DNA of 64,000 nucleotides from Epiperipatus broadwayi (Eukaryota; Onychophora; Udeonychophora; Euonychophora; Peripatidae). The position numbers were made by a program, and so were the translations under genes. The stretch is from the NCBI GenBank assembly GCA_028023455.1, contig JAQFVV010006199.1, positions 1,428,001 to 1,492,000 of the forward strand, given 5' to 3'. A model generated the notes under the pieces. It did not search any database. It worked only from the letters and a program-made list of their open reading frames with translations, and had not been told where the DNA came from. Shown in pieces: positions 35,501-46,139 of this stretch (position 1 is the first letter of the stretch; the number at the start of each line of letters is the position of its first letter).

Positions 35501-36019
35501 GATGTGGATGATTTCACTCCGCAAGATGTTTTTTTTTATATCATCTGGGAAAATTTTGTTGCTACAAAAGTTTTTTAATTAATTTGTGGAAATGTAAAGA
35601 AAATTGGGATGAAGATAGATATATTTAATTGAATTTGGAAAGATCGGGAATAATATTGCTAATGTTTAAAGAGTGATTCATTTGCCATTTTAAATATAAA
35701 AGGAAAAAATAATAATTTTTTTGGGTGTGAGTTCATGGCAAGGGGGCTTTAAAACTAAGTTGTACATAAGATTAGTTGTTTTACTAAATACTTTTTCAAT
35801 TTAAGACAGAGTGATTTATTTGAGAAAGAAGATAACATTTGAGGTGTAAGGTTAGGAAGCACGTGTTTATCAATCATCTTTTTTTTAAAAAAAAAGTTTT
35901 TCTCCTTTTATATGAAGGGGTTGAAGAATAGTAGATAAAGCATAAATTTAAGTATAGCATAGAGGACTTGAAAAATAAGGAATATGTATTGCATTTATAT
36001 CCCACAATGTATATATAAT

Positions 36020-36766
36020 GGTCAGAAGGAAATTAGGCATTTTGGTAGAGTGTCCCATTTGTGATAAGGTTTATCATTTGAAATGCTTAAATAAGACTAG
36101 AAAGAATGTAGAGGTATATAGTTATGTAAATCATGTTTAAATGTGATAAAAAGAGGTGAAAAAATGGTTTCTAAGTGTAAATATTTAAAAAAGGAAATCA
36201 GATTAATGGAGCAAAATGTAGTTGAGTATGATAAAATAGAGTATGTTTTAGTGAAGTGGCAAGAGATATGGTTGACTAAATAACTAGTGTAATGGATATG
36301 TAGTCAAAGAATAAGTAAGATTGAGAAAAAGATAAAGGATGTAGAAGCAAAATTAAAATCATTAGAATTGAAGTGTGAACAGATTAAGAAATTAATGAAT
36401 AGAAATGATAATGAAGAACTAGATAAGGAAATTCAGAAGGTGGAAGTGAATGTCACAGATGAAGTAAAAAAAGGAAACTATGAAATTGTATTGATAGAAG
36501 ACTCACTAATTAGAGGATGTGGAAATATAATTGCAAGAGAAAATAGAAATAAGTATGTAAGAATATGTTTACCTGGAGCTAAAGCTAGGTATGTTACAGA
36601 TAAGGTAAGGGAATAGAGCTGTTTATGTTGTGGTAGGGACAAATAATTTGTCGGTCATTGGAGAGAGTAATGGAAGAGTACATAGAATTGATTAGTAATT
36701 TGGGAAGATTAAGGAAGAGTAGGAATAATTTGATTATTACCAAGATTTGACAATAGTTATATAGGG
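36020..36766 (+). pseudogene. LINE ORF1, part 1: PHD-like finger and esterase N-terminal half
   Basis: Nucleic-acid/chromatin-binding style ORF1 of the LINE. Near 36036-36130 it reads V-E-C-P-I-C-D-K-V-Y-H-L-K-C, a C-x2-C...H-x2-C partial PHD-type finger. A lysine/glutamate-rich helix follows (36160-36440). The esterase half (36368-36616 open, 82 codons) has I-V-L-I-E-D-S-L-I-R-G-C-G, matching the SGNH block GDSLxRG with the first G replaced by E, and then R-I-C-L-P-G-A-K. In a shifted frame a G-T-N-N-L block follows (about 36638), the SGNH block III. Stops and shifts make it dead. The ORF is cut at 36767 by a foldback insertion. Confidence 0.78.
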
Positions 36767-36779
36767 CATGTTCTATAAA
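36767..36779. repeat. Target duplication, left copy (13 bp)
   Basis: CATGTTCTATAAA, repeated exactly at 37205-37217. Confidence 0.9.
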
Positions 36780-37204
36780 CCACTAAACATCACATGATCA
36801 CCATATCTATACTAGCACATAATTGTTGTAAACAAAGGCAAAACTCTCCATACAGTAGTGCCACCTTGTGCCAAACAGTAATCAATGGATGCCAGAAGGC
36901 TTGTGCATAAAATCCCTATCTAGTGCCTACTCATCCAATATCCCCAGACTAGTTTCTGGCTTGTGGCCATCATCAGTGAGAGCCTTGGATCTGCTGGAGG
37001 GTTGCATTAGATCCTAAGATCTAGGTGCAGTGCTCTCAGATCCAAGGATCCTCACTGCTGATGGCCACAAGCCAGAAACTAGTCTGGGGATATTGGATGA
37101 GTAGGCACTAGATAGGGATTTTATGTACAAACCTTCTGGCAACAATTGATTACTCTGTTTGGCACAGTGTAGCACTACTGTATGGAGAGTTTTGCCTTTG
37201 TTTA
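36780..37204. mobile_element. Foldback/palindrome-family element, copy B, complete
   Basis: A 425-bp element between exact 13-bp duplications. Bases 36828-36990 and 37045-37204 are long imperfect inverted arms: GTAAACAAAGGCAAAACTCT at left and its complement at the right end, then matching GATAGGGATTTTATG and CCAGACTAGTTTCTGGCTTG blocks. The loop holds GGTGCAGTGCTCTC. A 48-bp non-palindromic head (36780-36827) containing ATCACATGATCA is shared with copies A and C, so it belongs to the element. No ORF and no obvious pol III promoter. It splits the esterase ORF of the LINE. Confidence 0.88.
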
Positions 37205-37420
37205 CATGTTCTATAAATGAGAGATTGAAAAAATTATGTGAAAAAAATAATGTTACATTTGTACATGTGGGGGATTTTTTTTATTAATAAGAGGGAATTG
37301 TATAGTAAAGACAGATTGTACTTAGAAAAACAAAAGAAGTGAAGCATTAGGGAGTTTGATTTATAAAAAATGTTATAGTTCAGGAAACATAAAAGGAATG
37401 GATGGGATGTAAGAAATAAA
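37205..37420 (+). pseudogene. LINE ORF1, part 2: esterase C-terminal half
   Basis: Resumes the ORF across the insertion: S-I-N-E-R-L-K-K-L-C-E, then F-V-H-V-G-D-F-F-Y, then after a stop L-Y-S-K-D-R-L-Y-L. The last is the position of the SGNH D-x-x-H block (D-G-L-H-L in relatives), with H replaced by Y. The reading frame joins part 1 only if one 13-bp duplication copy and the foldback are ignored. Confidence 0.68.
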
Positions 37421-37566
37421 CAAAGATTATCTGATATAGATTTGGAGAAGGAATCGGTCTGATTTAGATATAAATGTAATTGTGGAGAGGGAATGTGTCT
37501 TTAAAATTAAAGGTAAGCAAGTTACTTACAAATGTAATAGTGAAGAAAGAGTCAAAAGAATTTATA

Positions 37567-37815
37567 AAAGATCACATGATCATCATTTCTTATGCTTGTT
37601 CATAACTTATTAAAACTGGCAAAACTCTACATACAGTAGTGCCATATAGTAAGTCCAGTGCTCTCAGATCCAAAGCTCCTCACTGACAAATGCCACTAGC
37701 TAGAAACTAGTCTGGGGACATTGGATGAGTAGGCACTAGATAGGGATTTTATGCACAAGCTTTCTGGCATCCATTTACTCCTCTGGCTTGCACTGAGTGG
37801 CACTACTGCATACAA
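37567..37815. mobile_element. Foldback/palindrome-family element, copy C
   Basis: Head ATCACATGATCATCAT, then GGCAAAACTCTACATACAGT, then directly AGTGCTCTCAGATCC, AACTAGTCTGGGGACATTGG, GCACTAGATAGGG and GTGGCACTACTGCATAC. Most of the left arm is deleted. No target duplication detected. Confidence 0.8.
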
Positions 37816-37849
37816 ATTGGTAGGAGACCAGAAAAGTGCCTGGAATTAA

Positions 37850-38420
37850 ACAAAGCAAAAAAAATGAAGAGGTTTAGGTATTAATAGTAATGGAAACACA
37901 TCTAAGAGAAGAAGAAGAGTCTATACTGTAAGTCTTGGTATGACAGGGTAGAAAAGAAAAAAAGGGGTGGTGGTATGGCAAAAAAATATTTAAATATTGT
38001 TAACTATCAAGAACATTTATGATTTGAAATAATATTAGGAAGACAAGAATGGATGGTGGCTATAAAATACATAGCCACTGGAGATAGTCAAACTATAATG
38101 GGGTGGAACAGTAACATATATGAATGCCTAGTTAAGGATACACAGATTTTCAAAAAGAAAAGGGAAGTAAATAATGGTTATAGGATATATGAAGGTCACA
38201 TTGAAGGAATGGATGACATGGATAACAAAAATGGACAGCTTTTGAAGTATTTTTGTCAGGGAGTGAATTTGAGCATTGGAAATTTTATGACGAACAATAC
38301 ACATAGTCTACAAATAATATATATTTATACAATAGATTGTGTATTAGTAGAGAAAGCAGGAATCAATAAAGTACAGAAAATTAAAGTGTTTGATAATGAA
38401 GAGAAAGTATGTAATAATGA
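37850..38420 (+). pseudogene. LINE endonuclease (AP-type) domain
   Basis: Endonuclease that nicks the target for reverse transcription. V-M-E-T-H-L-R-E-E-E-E (about 37887) matches the xxTETxLR block with its conserved E. An S-R/K-K-rich G-G-x-A-like stretch follows, and then a frame change. The open piece 38053-38427 (124 codons) contains D-D-M-D-N-K-N-G-Q-L-L-K-Y-F-C and L-S-I-G-N-F, then Y-T-I-D-C-V-L-V, corresponding to the N-G-x-x-L-x-x-F/L-C...L...GNT...IDYVLV blocks. The GDFN block is degraded. Inactive. Confidence 0.72.
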
Positions 38421-39055
38421 GTCATAATTTCTTTATAATAATAATAATTTCTTTATAATAATAATGGTTAGTAATGAAATGGAAAATAGCAATAAAATTA
38501 GAAAGGATAGTGAAAGATGTGGATGGAGAATGAATGATAAGAATAAGTTAGAAGAATATAAAATAAAAATAGAAGAAATTATGGAAGAGTTTGTGGAGAT
38601 GAATATAATGACTGGTGTGGTGAAGTAGAATAAGTGGCAAATAAGGTTTTAGGTGAGAATATTCAGAAGAATAAAAGTAATAAAAATGTGAGAGTTAGGA
38701 AAAGTGTAAAAGAAAGGGGAAAAGCATGCAGAAAATATAAATGCGCTATTAAAAACAAAGAAAGTGAAAAAGATGATAATATTAAATGGGAAAAGTATTT
38801 TAAAAAAGAAGTTGCATAAAATAGATAATTATATAGAGAGAATGAAATTAAATTCTATAAAATTGGAAGAGATGGGAGTAAACAATTATGGAAATATATT
38901 AAAAAAGGAATATAGAGGACAGTGAAATAGTATTACTAGATAATGAAGGAATAGAGTGTAGGTTTAAAGAATTAGAGACAATTTTAAATAAGTATGTAAT
39001 AAAAAGGCTATGTGAAGGACAGAGTGATAATAACATGGAAATATTAGGTTTACAG
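38421..39055 (+). pseudogene. LINE linker between endonuclease and RT
   Basis: Very basic, lysine-rich translation (for example 38634-38819, with K-E-R-G-K-A-C-R-K-Y), typical of the region ahead of RT in CR1-like elements. Includes a 25-bp duplication TTTCTTTATAATAATAATA (38428-38464). Confidence 0.55.
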
Positions 39056-40100
39056 AAAATTAATTGAACAAGGCTGGGAAGAAATTGAAAAGTGGAAAGG
39101 CAAGAGGTTTAGATGGCTGAGCAGCAGAGATGGTGATGAATTTATGAAATAGGCAAAATTAAATCTATTATCATGTTTTAATAAGATGGCACAGGATAAA
39201 GAATTTCCAGATAGCTGGAGTAATCCAAGAGTAAGGCTACTATTTAAAGGAAAATTAAAAATGATAGAACATTAAACAATTATAGACTGATAGTGGTAAC
39301 ATTAGTATTAAATGAAATTTTTGCATATATGGTGGTGGCTAGAAGGGTCATGAAGTGGATGGAAGAAAATAATATAGTGGGAAAAATACAAGGCCATTTT
39401 TGATTGGATAGGCATATAGGAGATAGTTTATTTATAGATATAAATAGGAATACAGGTATATAGTTATATATAGTTTGATAGATATAGAGAAGACATATGA
39501 TAGAATAAATAGAAATAGATTATGGGTAAGTTTAGTAAATTTGGGAATGAATGCAACTTTAATGGATCTTATTAAGAGATTATATGAAAATGACTACTAT
39601 ATGTATCAATTAGGAAATATAGAATTAAAGTTAAAAATGAGGTGGGACTAAGGCAAAGCTGCTCTATATCAACTATTTTGTTTTTGTTATATTTGAGAGA
39701 AATGTGGAGAACAGTAGAAAAACTAGGAAGAGGGGTAGAGATACCATTAATAGGTGGCAAGTAAGCATATATATTATCATATCTTTTATTTGCTGATGAT
39801 ATATTCTTGTGTGCAGAAAATGGGGAAGTTATGCTGAAGACATGTGCAAGTGTGGGTAAAGAAATGGGGATTAAATTTAGTGAAGAAAAATCAAAAGTAA
39901 TGATGATAAATGCTAGCAAAAGAGAAGAGAAATATTTTTTATTGGAAGATTTAAAGTTAAATGTGGTGAATAGGTATAACTATTTGGAAATTGTCTTTAG
40001 TAATCAGAGAAATTACTTGGATGAATGGCAGAAAAAATTGATAAATGAAGCAAAGAAAAGAAAGGGACTGGTAAAAATTAACAGTGTTTTCATATAATAA
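39056..40100 (+). pseudogene. LINE reverse transcriptase core
   Basis: RT fingers and palm. Ordered blocks: G-W-E-E-I-E-K-W-K-G-K (about 39072), L-S-C-F-N-K-M-A (39169), F-P-D-S-W-S-N-P-R-V-R-L-L-F-K-G (about 39206-39250), V-G-L-R-Q-S-C-S-I-S (about 39641), and the catalytic box Y-L-L-F-A-D-D-I-F-L-C-A-E-N (about 39786-39822). Then I-K-F-S-E-E-K-S-K-V and L-N-V-V-N-R-Y-N-Y-L (39807-40097, 96 codons). The F-A-D-D aspartates are intact but surrounding frames are broken by stops, so no full protein results. The minus ORF 39572-39919 is antisense. Confidence 0.82.
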
Positions 40101-40990
40101 ATATGATGTAACTACAATTATATGGAAGGGAATGGCAATAGCAGGGTTACTGTATGGTAATAATGCATTATGTATTTAGTAAAGGGAAGTTAAATTACTC
40201 AGAAAAAGTACAAAGAGAAATAGGAAGACATGCATTAGATAATGATGTGTGGATGGCATAGGAGGCAATTCAAGGAGAAAATGTTTGGTAGATTGCAATT
40301 TATGTATAATAAGAAAATAGCAAAAATAGTATTTAATTAGGTTATGAGTAAAGGATAGGCAACAAGATGGATATTAAACGTAGTATGGTATGCAGAAGAT
40401 TTGGATAAAGACTTTATGTCAGTATACTTATACAAAAGATGGGATGACTATGTTAGGAGAATTGTTGAGTGTTATAGTATCAAGGAATGGGATAGAAGAA
40501 TAGATGCATTAATAAAAAATGGGAAATTTGAGAGATCGAGAACTAGTATGGAGAGTAAAAAGAATTTAAATATATATAAAAGTAAACGGAATATTGGGTG
40601 TTAGTTAATTTATGATAATAGCAAGGAAAGTATTTTACTGTTTAAGGCTTGAACAGGATTTTTAGCAACAAGAGAATATACCAATAAAAAAGAAAAATAT
40701 GGGTGATTTAATCTGCAAGTTATGAAAGTACGGCATACAAGCAGAAAGGGTGCAAATAATGAAGTTGTTGGACAATAAATATAAACAAAGTGATTATACA
40801 GAAAGTGGGTTCTTGTTTTTTTATGCTGGGTTTGGGAAAAAATAAGGAGATTTAGATATAAAGGCCATAGATTTGTCAAAGATTATGTTGTGGAAATGGG
40901 CTGGAACAGGATGGAGAAGTATAGGGGAAAATGGGGTGGGGAATGGAAAGGGAAGGTAAGGCGGTTAAGAGGTTTCTCTGGGCGTAGTGG
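40101..40990 (+). pseudogene. LINE RT thumb and C-terminal domain
   Basis: Parallel to copy 1: A-G-L-L-Y-G-N-N-A-L (about 40140), then an open piece 40401-40604 (67 codons) with M-S-V-Y-L-Y-K-R-W-D-D. Compared with copy 1 this copy lacks about 40 bp at 40725, which removes the H...C part of the zinc-knuckle-like motif. The minus ORF 40610-40879 is antisense. Confidence 0.7.
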
Positions 40991-41036
40991 CTGAGGGATT
41001 CCAATTCTGAGAAAGAAGCCACAGTGCATCACATCA

Positions 41037-41984
41037 ATAGAGTTTTAATTTAACACTATATTAATATTTAAATCAAAAAGAGAAAAAAGAAATTCTCAAC
41101 AGTTGCATTTTTCAACAATGGTTTTAAAAGATATTAATTTGATCAATTTTTATCCAACAATTATTAAAAATAATTAATATTTGAAATTGAAAAATGAAAA
41201 TTATGTTAAAATTGTAAAATTACTAATTAAGGAAACCATTTTATTTATTTTTTTCTATTAAATAATGAAGAATAGAATATAGGGAGACAGTATACCAGAG
41301 AAAAGGTCTACTGTTTCAAAAAGAGAATAATTAAGTTCCATCATATTTGTTAATGAACAAGAGAATTTTGAAAAAAACTTTATTCAAATATTTTTTGGGG
41401 GAAAGGGTATTTATTGGAAGAATCCTAAAAACAACAAATGATTGATTGAAAAGCAGAGATCAGTTGTAGACAAAAATTATTTTCTGGATTTTAGATTGGA
41501 ACTAATAAAAAATTAAATGTAAAATTGTTGTGTTATGGTTGGCAACAGCTATAAATAATATAGGAAAACCCTTGTGGAGCACTTTCGAATTTAAAATCAA
41601 AGCATCACCATTACTGTGGCTTATCCACAATATGTAGCAGAATTCCTCAGGAAAGTGTGCTAACTCCTAGCTATTTGCTAGTCGATCTGAGTATGTGGGA
41701 AACTAAAGTTTACAATTTTCTGATAAAACAATGAAAAACATATCTGTTACTAAACTTTCATTTAAATATTAAAATTGATTACAATTGTGAACCAAAGAAA
41801 CAAAACCTATGAAGTAAAAATGGGGGGATTTCATGAAGAGAAAACAATTGCCTGTGTATTAAGGATAAGATGTATGTTAATATTTAATTGCAACAGTTGG
41901 ATCTTTACTTTATATAATGATTTTAAAATTATATATATTAATTTTACATTCATGTGGTTATAATACTTTTTATCTTTTTTTTGT
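41037..41984. other. AT-rich non-coding DNA
   Basis: No recognised gene. ORF 41775-41963 has no motif. Confidence 0.5.
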
Positions 41985-42103
41985 AGATAATTTAATTCAT
42001 TCTGATTTTTTTTTTTAGTACTGTTATTTGTATAACAATAATAAGATAATTTAATTCATGCTATTTTTTTTTTTTAGTACTGTTATTTGTATAACAATAA
42101 TAA
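41985..42103. repeat. Tandem duplication of 59 bp
   Basis: AGATAATTTAATTCAT, a T-run, then AGTACTGTTATTTGTATAAC, twice (41985-42043, 42044-42103), almost identical. Confidence 0.9.
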
Positions 42104-42139
42104 GTCAATTATTTTATATAGCGCGATGTTTTTTATAAA

Positions 42140-42453
42140 CAATAATATTTAAACAGCATTAAACTGTTGCACATGAGCTTTGGATTTTAATTATAAAATA
42201 AATTCTAATAAAATTCACCAGTGTCATTCATTCAAACATGTAAAAGTAATTTAAAGTGATTATTTAATAACTTCACGCTTTCACTTTCAAACACTTAAGA
42301 TTCGCCCATACAAAAGCGTTTGGGTTCGAAAAGATAGATGGCCATTCTATCTTTTCCAAAGATTTTATCATGTGGTTGAAGTGTTAGTATTCATTCATTT
42401 TATAGTTAAAATCCAAAGCGCATGTGCAACAGTTTAATGCTGTTTAAATATTA
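42140..42453. mobile_element. Palindromic MITE
   Basis: About 57-bp terminal inverted repeats: AATATTTAAACAGCATTAAA at about 42144, with complement TTTAATGCTGTTTAAATATT at right, one or two mismatches over most of the arm. A second inner palindrome GAAAAGATAGATGGCCATTCTATCTTTTC (in two halves around TGGCCA) lies at about 42329-42357. No ORF. Target duplication not resolved in the AAT-rich flanks. Confidence 0.8.
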
Positions 42454-42459
42454 TAACAA

Positions 42460-42931
42460 TAATAATAAAATTTTGATTATTAATGTTTGTATTAATATTC
42501 TTTGATTAAATGTGATGACAAAATTTTGAATTTTAAAGTGAGAAAAATAGAAATATTTTGTTTTTATAGTTTCTCTTCCAAATTTTGATTTAAATTTGCT
42601 ATTTTTATTGCCAAAATATGTCAAATGATGATACTATAGATTAAGTATAAAATTAATGTATGAATTTTTATCATTAATATGTTAAATTTTGTATTTACAA
42701 GGGAAGTATTAATGTCGATACATGCCAGTTATATTATATTTATTGATTATTATACACAATAACGAGGTAGTATGTGATTGGGCAAATTGCTTATTTGTAT
42801 GTACAATTCTTTTTATTATCTGATTTATTCAATATATATTTTTTAATTATTATTAAATAATTTTTTTGTTAAATTTAATGATAATTTTTTTATTCATCAT
42901 ATTGTTCTATGTTGGATGCATATATATATAT
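42460..42931. other. AT-rich non-coding DNA
   Basis: No gene. Ends in an (AT)n tract used as an LTR insertion site. Confidence 0.55.
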
Positions 42932-43256
42932 TGAACCGTATTCGAATATGTGGATTCGAAACACCGGTCTCTTAGGCAGAGAAGAACATACTTGGAGAGT
43001 ATGTATGCCCAAACGATAGCTATAAAGTATATAACTAACGTTACATTTCCAGGACATAACTTCTTCTCGACTGTTGAGTTCAACACCAAGTTCAAAGCAC
43101 TTTTTTTGTTTGTGTATAAACACGGGCGCCAGCTGCTTATTCTAAAAGAATAGACAACGCACTTTGAATAGTGGCAACTAAACCAACGCCTAAACCCACG
43201 ACTAGCTCAGTTGTTTGTAATCACTAATAGATTATACTTAATTAGTGGTTAAAAGA

Positions 43257-43352
43257 CTTGATAAAGAATTTGTTAAAAAGAATTTATAAAAAGAATTGTA
43301 AAAGAATTGATAAAAAGGAATTGATAAAAAGGAATTGATAAAAAGAATTGAC
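43257..43352. repeat. Short tandem repeat in the solo LTR
   Basis: Five to seven units of (G)AATTGATAAAAAG(G) with small variations. Confidence 0.8.
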
Positions 43353-44126
43353 CGACAAATAAAGTTTAATTTTAAAGATAATTTATTAACTAACATTTAT
43401 TTTCTAAATTTAAACATTTTATAATTCTAATAAAACACACGCATATTTTAAATTGACATTTCTAAACTAGTTTAAATATTCTTGTTTACTTTCATAACAA
43501 AACACTGGTATTTATCTAATTTAACTAATAAATATTGATATAAGGATCACGCACATATTAACTCATGCACACACATAATAATATTAAGGTATTACATAGC
43601 ATTTGAAATTTAATCACACACATATCAATAGTTCATTTATGTATGATATCGAGTTCATATAATTAGACTCTTGGAGGATTCGCATGAATTAATGAAATGC
43701 AATGGCTATTACAGTATAACGAAAATAAGCAAATGTTTTACCTAGGATTTTGAATGTTGACGTAGAATTTTGTTCTTTGGAGGCTGCTTTCGGTGAGGAT
43801 ATTTCCATTATAAATGCTTACCAGCCGGCTGGGACGTTTCCTTGCTGAGTTTCCTGATTTTCACGATTATTGCTATCGGAGACAAATAGATACTGACGGA
43901 GATTTTCTAAGATGTTAAGCTGACATTATTTCACGGGCAGATCTGCTGTTTTCATAGGACATCTGGGCTGGAGGTGAACGTGCGTTCCAAAATATTCTCA
44001 GCACTGCATTGTGTTTCTTAACTGACTCAATTAATTTCCGAACTACACTCTCTCAATAACTTTGTGAACTGATTGTCTCAACTCAATTAATTTGTGGAAC
44101 TGAATTACTGTCCGATAAAATAGGTC

Positions 44127-44137
44127 TATTTATACCT
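44127..44137 (-). promoter_or_regulatory. TATA box of the 42.9-kb LTR
   Basis: Minus strand GGTATAAATAG, followed downstream by an AT-poorer start region. The core is the same as at 53602 and 28449. Confidence 0.55.
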
Positions 44138-44937
44138 GCGCCTTGTTGTCTTTCTGATATCTCTGGCAAAGATCTGTTGTCAAATTCCTTATCAATTAAT
44201 CCTTTGATAAACGTGTTTTGGAAGATTGCTTAATTAGTAATAGCCATGCAGAGATGTTGTTTTATATTTTAATTAATAACCATTGCCATGTTTTTTAATA
44301 ATAATCTTCTTTAACTTTATAATAACATTTATTCTATTGTTGACAATCGCACATATATACGGTCATATATTAGTTTTAACATTATTTTTCTTTAATTAAA
44401 ATTGAATGAAAAGAGATTTGTATATTTTAACCTTTGAAATTATATTTTTTACGAATACTAATAAAAACTATTTATTTCCTTTTGTAAACCTTTAGTTTCA
44501 TGTCTCAAACCAAGACTCCCCCTCCCCCCTTAGGATTAATTAATTGTAGCTTTTTTATTTCAAAAACTAACGCTAGAAAACTATTTAATTCTTATCTTTT
44601 TTCTAAAACAAACTGCAATAAACTCTTCAACGTTTAATTTTATGTTTTTCTTTTATGAACGATTACTTTAATAATAATTTTAGATAAAAATTATATGTGC
44701 CTATATCAATATAGGTACAATATATATATCAGTGACGAAGTGTGACTTTTTTAGGAACGGAAGCACACTACATCTTTTTTTTAATAATGTTTTTATTTTA
44801 CTTGCCACAACAATTTTCACATATTTAAAAGATCGTGTATAATTTAAAATGCAATTTAGTTTAAATTATAAATCAATTTTATACTTTATTTTGATTAGAT
44901 CGCATGTATATATAGGTATATCCCACGTACCACCGTC

Positions 44938-45150
44938 ATATATATATATATATAGCGTTTTATTTAGTAGTTTGCTATTTTTTAAATTATTTAAAAATAA
45001 TCTGTAAAAATTATATCACGACCACACCTGCATTTAGTATGGTGAGTTGATGAAATGAAAATTTTATTAAAGGCAATAAATGTTTGTTATTATTTAAAAA
45101 AATATATTTATTGACATTATAAAATTGTACAGATGCATAATAAATACACT
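44938..45150. other. AT-rich spacer
   Basis: Begins with (TA)n. Nothing recognised. Confidence 0.5.
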
Positions 45151-45159
45151 TTGTTAATG

Positions 45160-46130
45160 TTGGCTCATCCATTGCTGGCGTTGGTCTGGAAGAAGTATGC
45201 CAGAGCCCTTCTCTGCACTAGCAGGTTGATATATGAGTAAATACGTACTATTTTGTTGGTATTGCCCACCCCTTTTGAGGTTGACCCAATAATGCTAACT
45301 TATCAGCTGGGATACATGTAGTGTGAAATCAATGCCTCTCTAGTAGAATCCGACATGTTGCAACACAGACTACTTCTTCTACGATACACTACAATGTGGA
45401 TATATCAGGTCCAAAATTCATGTAGAGTCTGTGGGCCATACTAGTAGGCTCCATGTATTATTAAACAAAAATCTAGAGGATAGTATCTTGTCCTTGTCTT
45501 GAAGAGCTTTGAGCTTATCGCAAAATATAGCATTGGGGTCCGGTGTTGGTTGTGTGAACTTTGTCCTGCACCTTGTGTACCAAAAAGCATATGTCAGGAA
45601 GATAGATAACCTGATTACTGTAAAGTCTCCAGAGAAGAGACAACCCCTGATGTCCAGGATTTTATCCACTGCTATAATGCAGTGTTGAGAGATAACACTT
45701 CGAATACTGTTATAGCCTGGACATATATTTAACAGATGATTAAAGGACTCCTCTCCTCTAGAACAGGCATGACAAATTGGGTCTATTTTATTTAGAAACC
45801 GCTATATTTTAAGTTGTAAACAAGATTTAGCCAACCATGTCGATTGCTAAAATCTTGTTGGAAAGTAAATAGCCAAATATAAGAAAACATCCTGTTCATG
45901 AATTAAAACCAAAGCTAAAAGTTATTTTGGTCTCAAAAAATATCAAATTTTAAAGGTTATAATTGCTAACTTCACTGAAAAAATTTTGTTTATTAAAAAT
46001 GTAATTTCATTATGAACAAGATATAAATAGGCTGTTTTTTCTACATATATACTCAGGGAAATTTTAGAAAGGTCTGCAAGGTGAATCCATGCCTGCTTGA
46101 ATTTTAGGATTGCTGAGTAGTTAGGCAAAT
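45160..46130 (-). pseudogene. LINE ORF2 C-terminal relic
   Basis: Minus-strand end of a LINE polymerase, different from the 36-kb family. Around 45840-45690 it reads N-K-I-D-P-I-C-H-A-C-S-R-G-E-E-S and then F-N-H-L-L-N-I-C-P-G-Y, a C-x2-C...H-x4-C arrangement found at the C-terminus of many LINE reverse transcriptases. The open frame 45669-45418 continues with no further motif and ends in a stop. Upstream, 46128-45943 holds W-I-H-L-A-D-L-S-K-I, then a frame break. No RT palm motifs are present, so only the 3' part survives. Clade not assigned. Confidence 0.6.
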
Positions 46131-46139
46131 TGTGTTATT

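Larger units (their letters stand above)
35530..41036 (+). mobile_element. CR1/L2-like LINE, copy 2, nearly complete but dead
   Basis: Non-LTR retrotransposon with the order PHD-like finger, esterase, AP-type endonuclease, reverse transcriptase, C-terminal domain, on the plus strand with strong A/G-over-C/T bias. The 3' end, CCACAGTGCATCACATCA, matches copy 1. The 5' limit is a guess based on where the purine bias starts. It is interrupted by two foldback elements (36780-37204 and about 37567-37815). A PHD plus SGNH-esterase ORF1 is characteristic of the CR1/L2 group. Confidence 0.8.
42932..44937 (-). repeat. Solo LTR, about 2.0 kb
   Basis: Starts TGAACCGT (plus) and ends CACCGTCA, between (AT)n sequence on both sides (TATAT on each flank, so duplication length is ambiguous). 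Minus-strand promoter GGTATAAATAG at 44127-44137. GC-richer than the surroundings. No interior. The overlapping ORFs at 42890-43153 lie on both strands of the same bases and are not supported. An ATAAAAAGGAATTG-type short repeat occurs at 43300-43350. Confidence 0.7.

Noticed and set aside
39572-39919. 115-codon minus ORF
   Set aside because: It is antisense to the LINE reverse transcriptase, which shows the F-A-D-D box on the plus strand.
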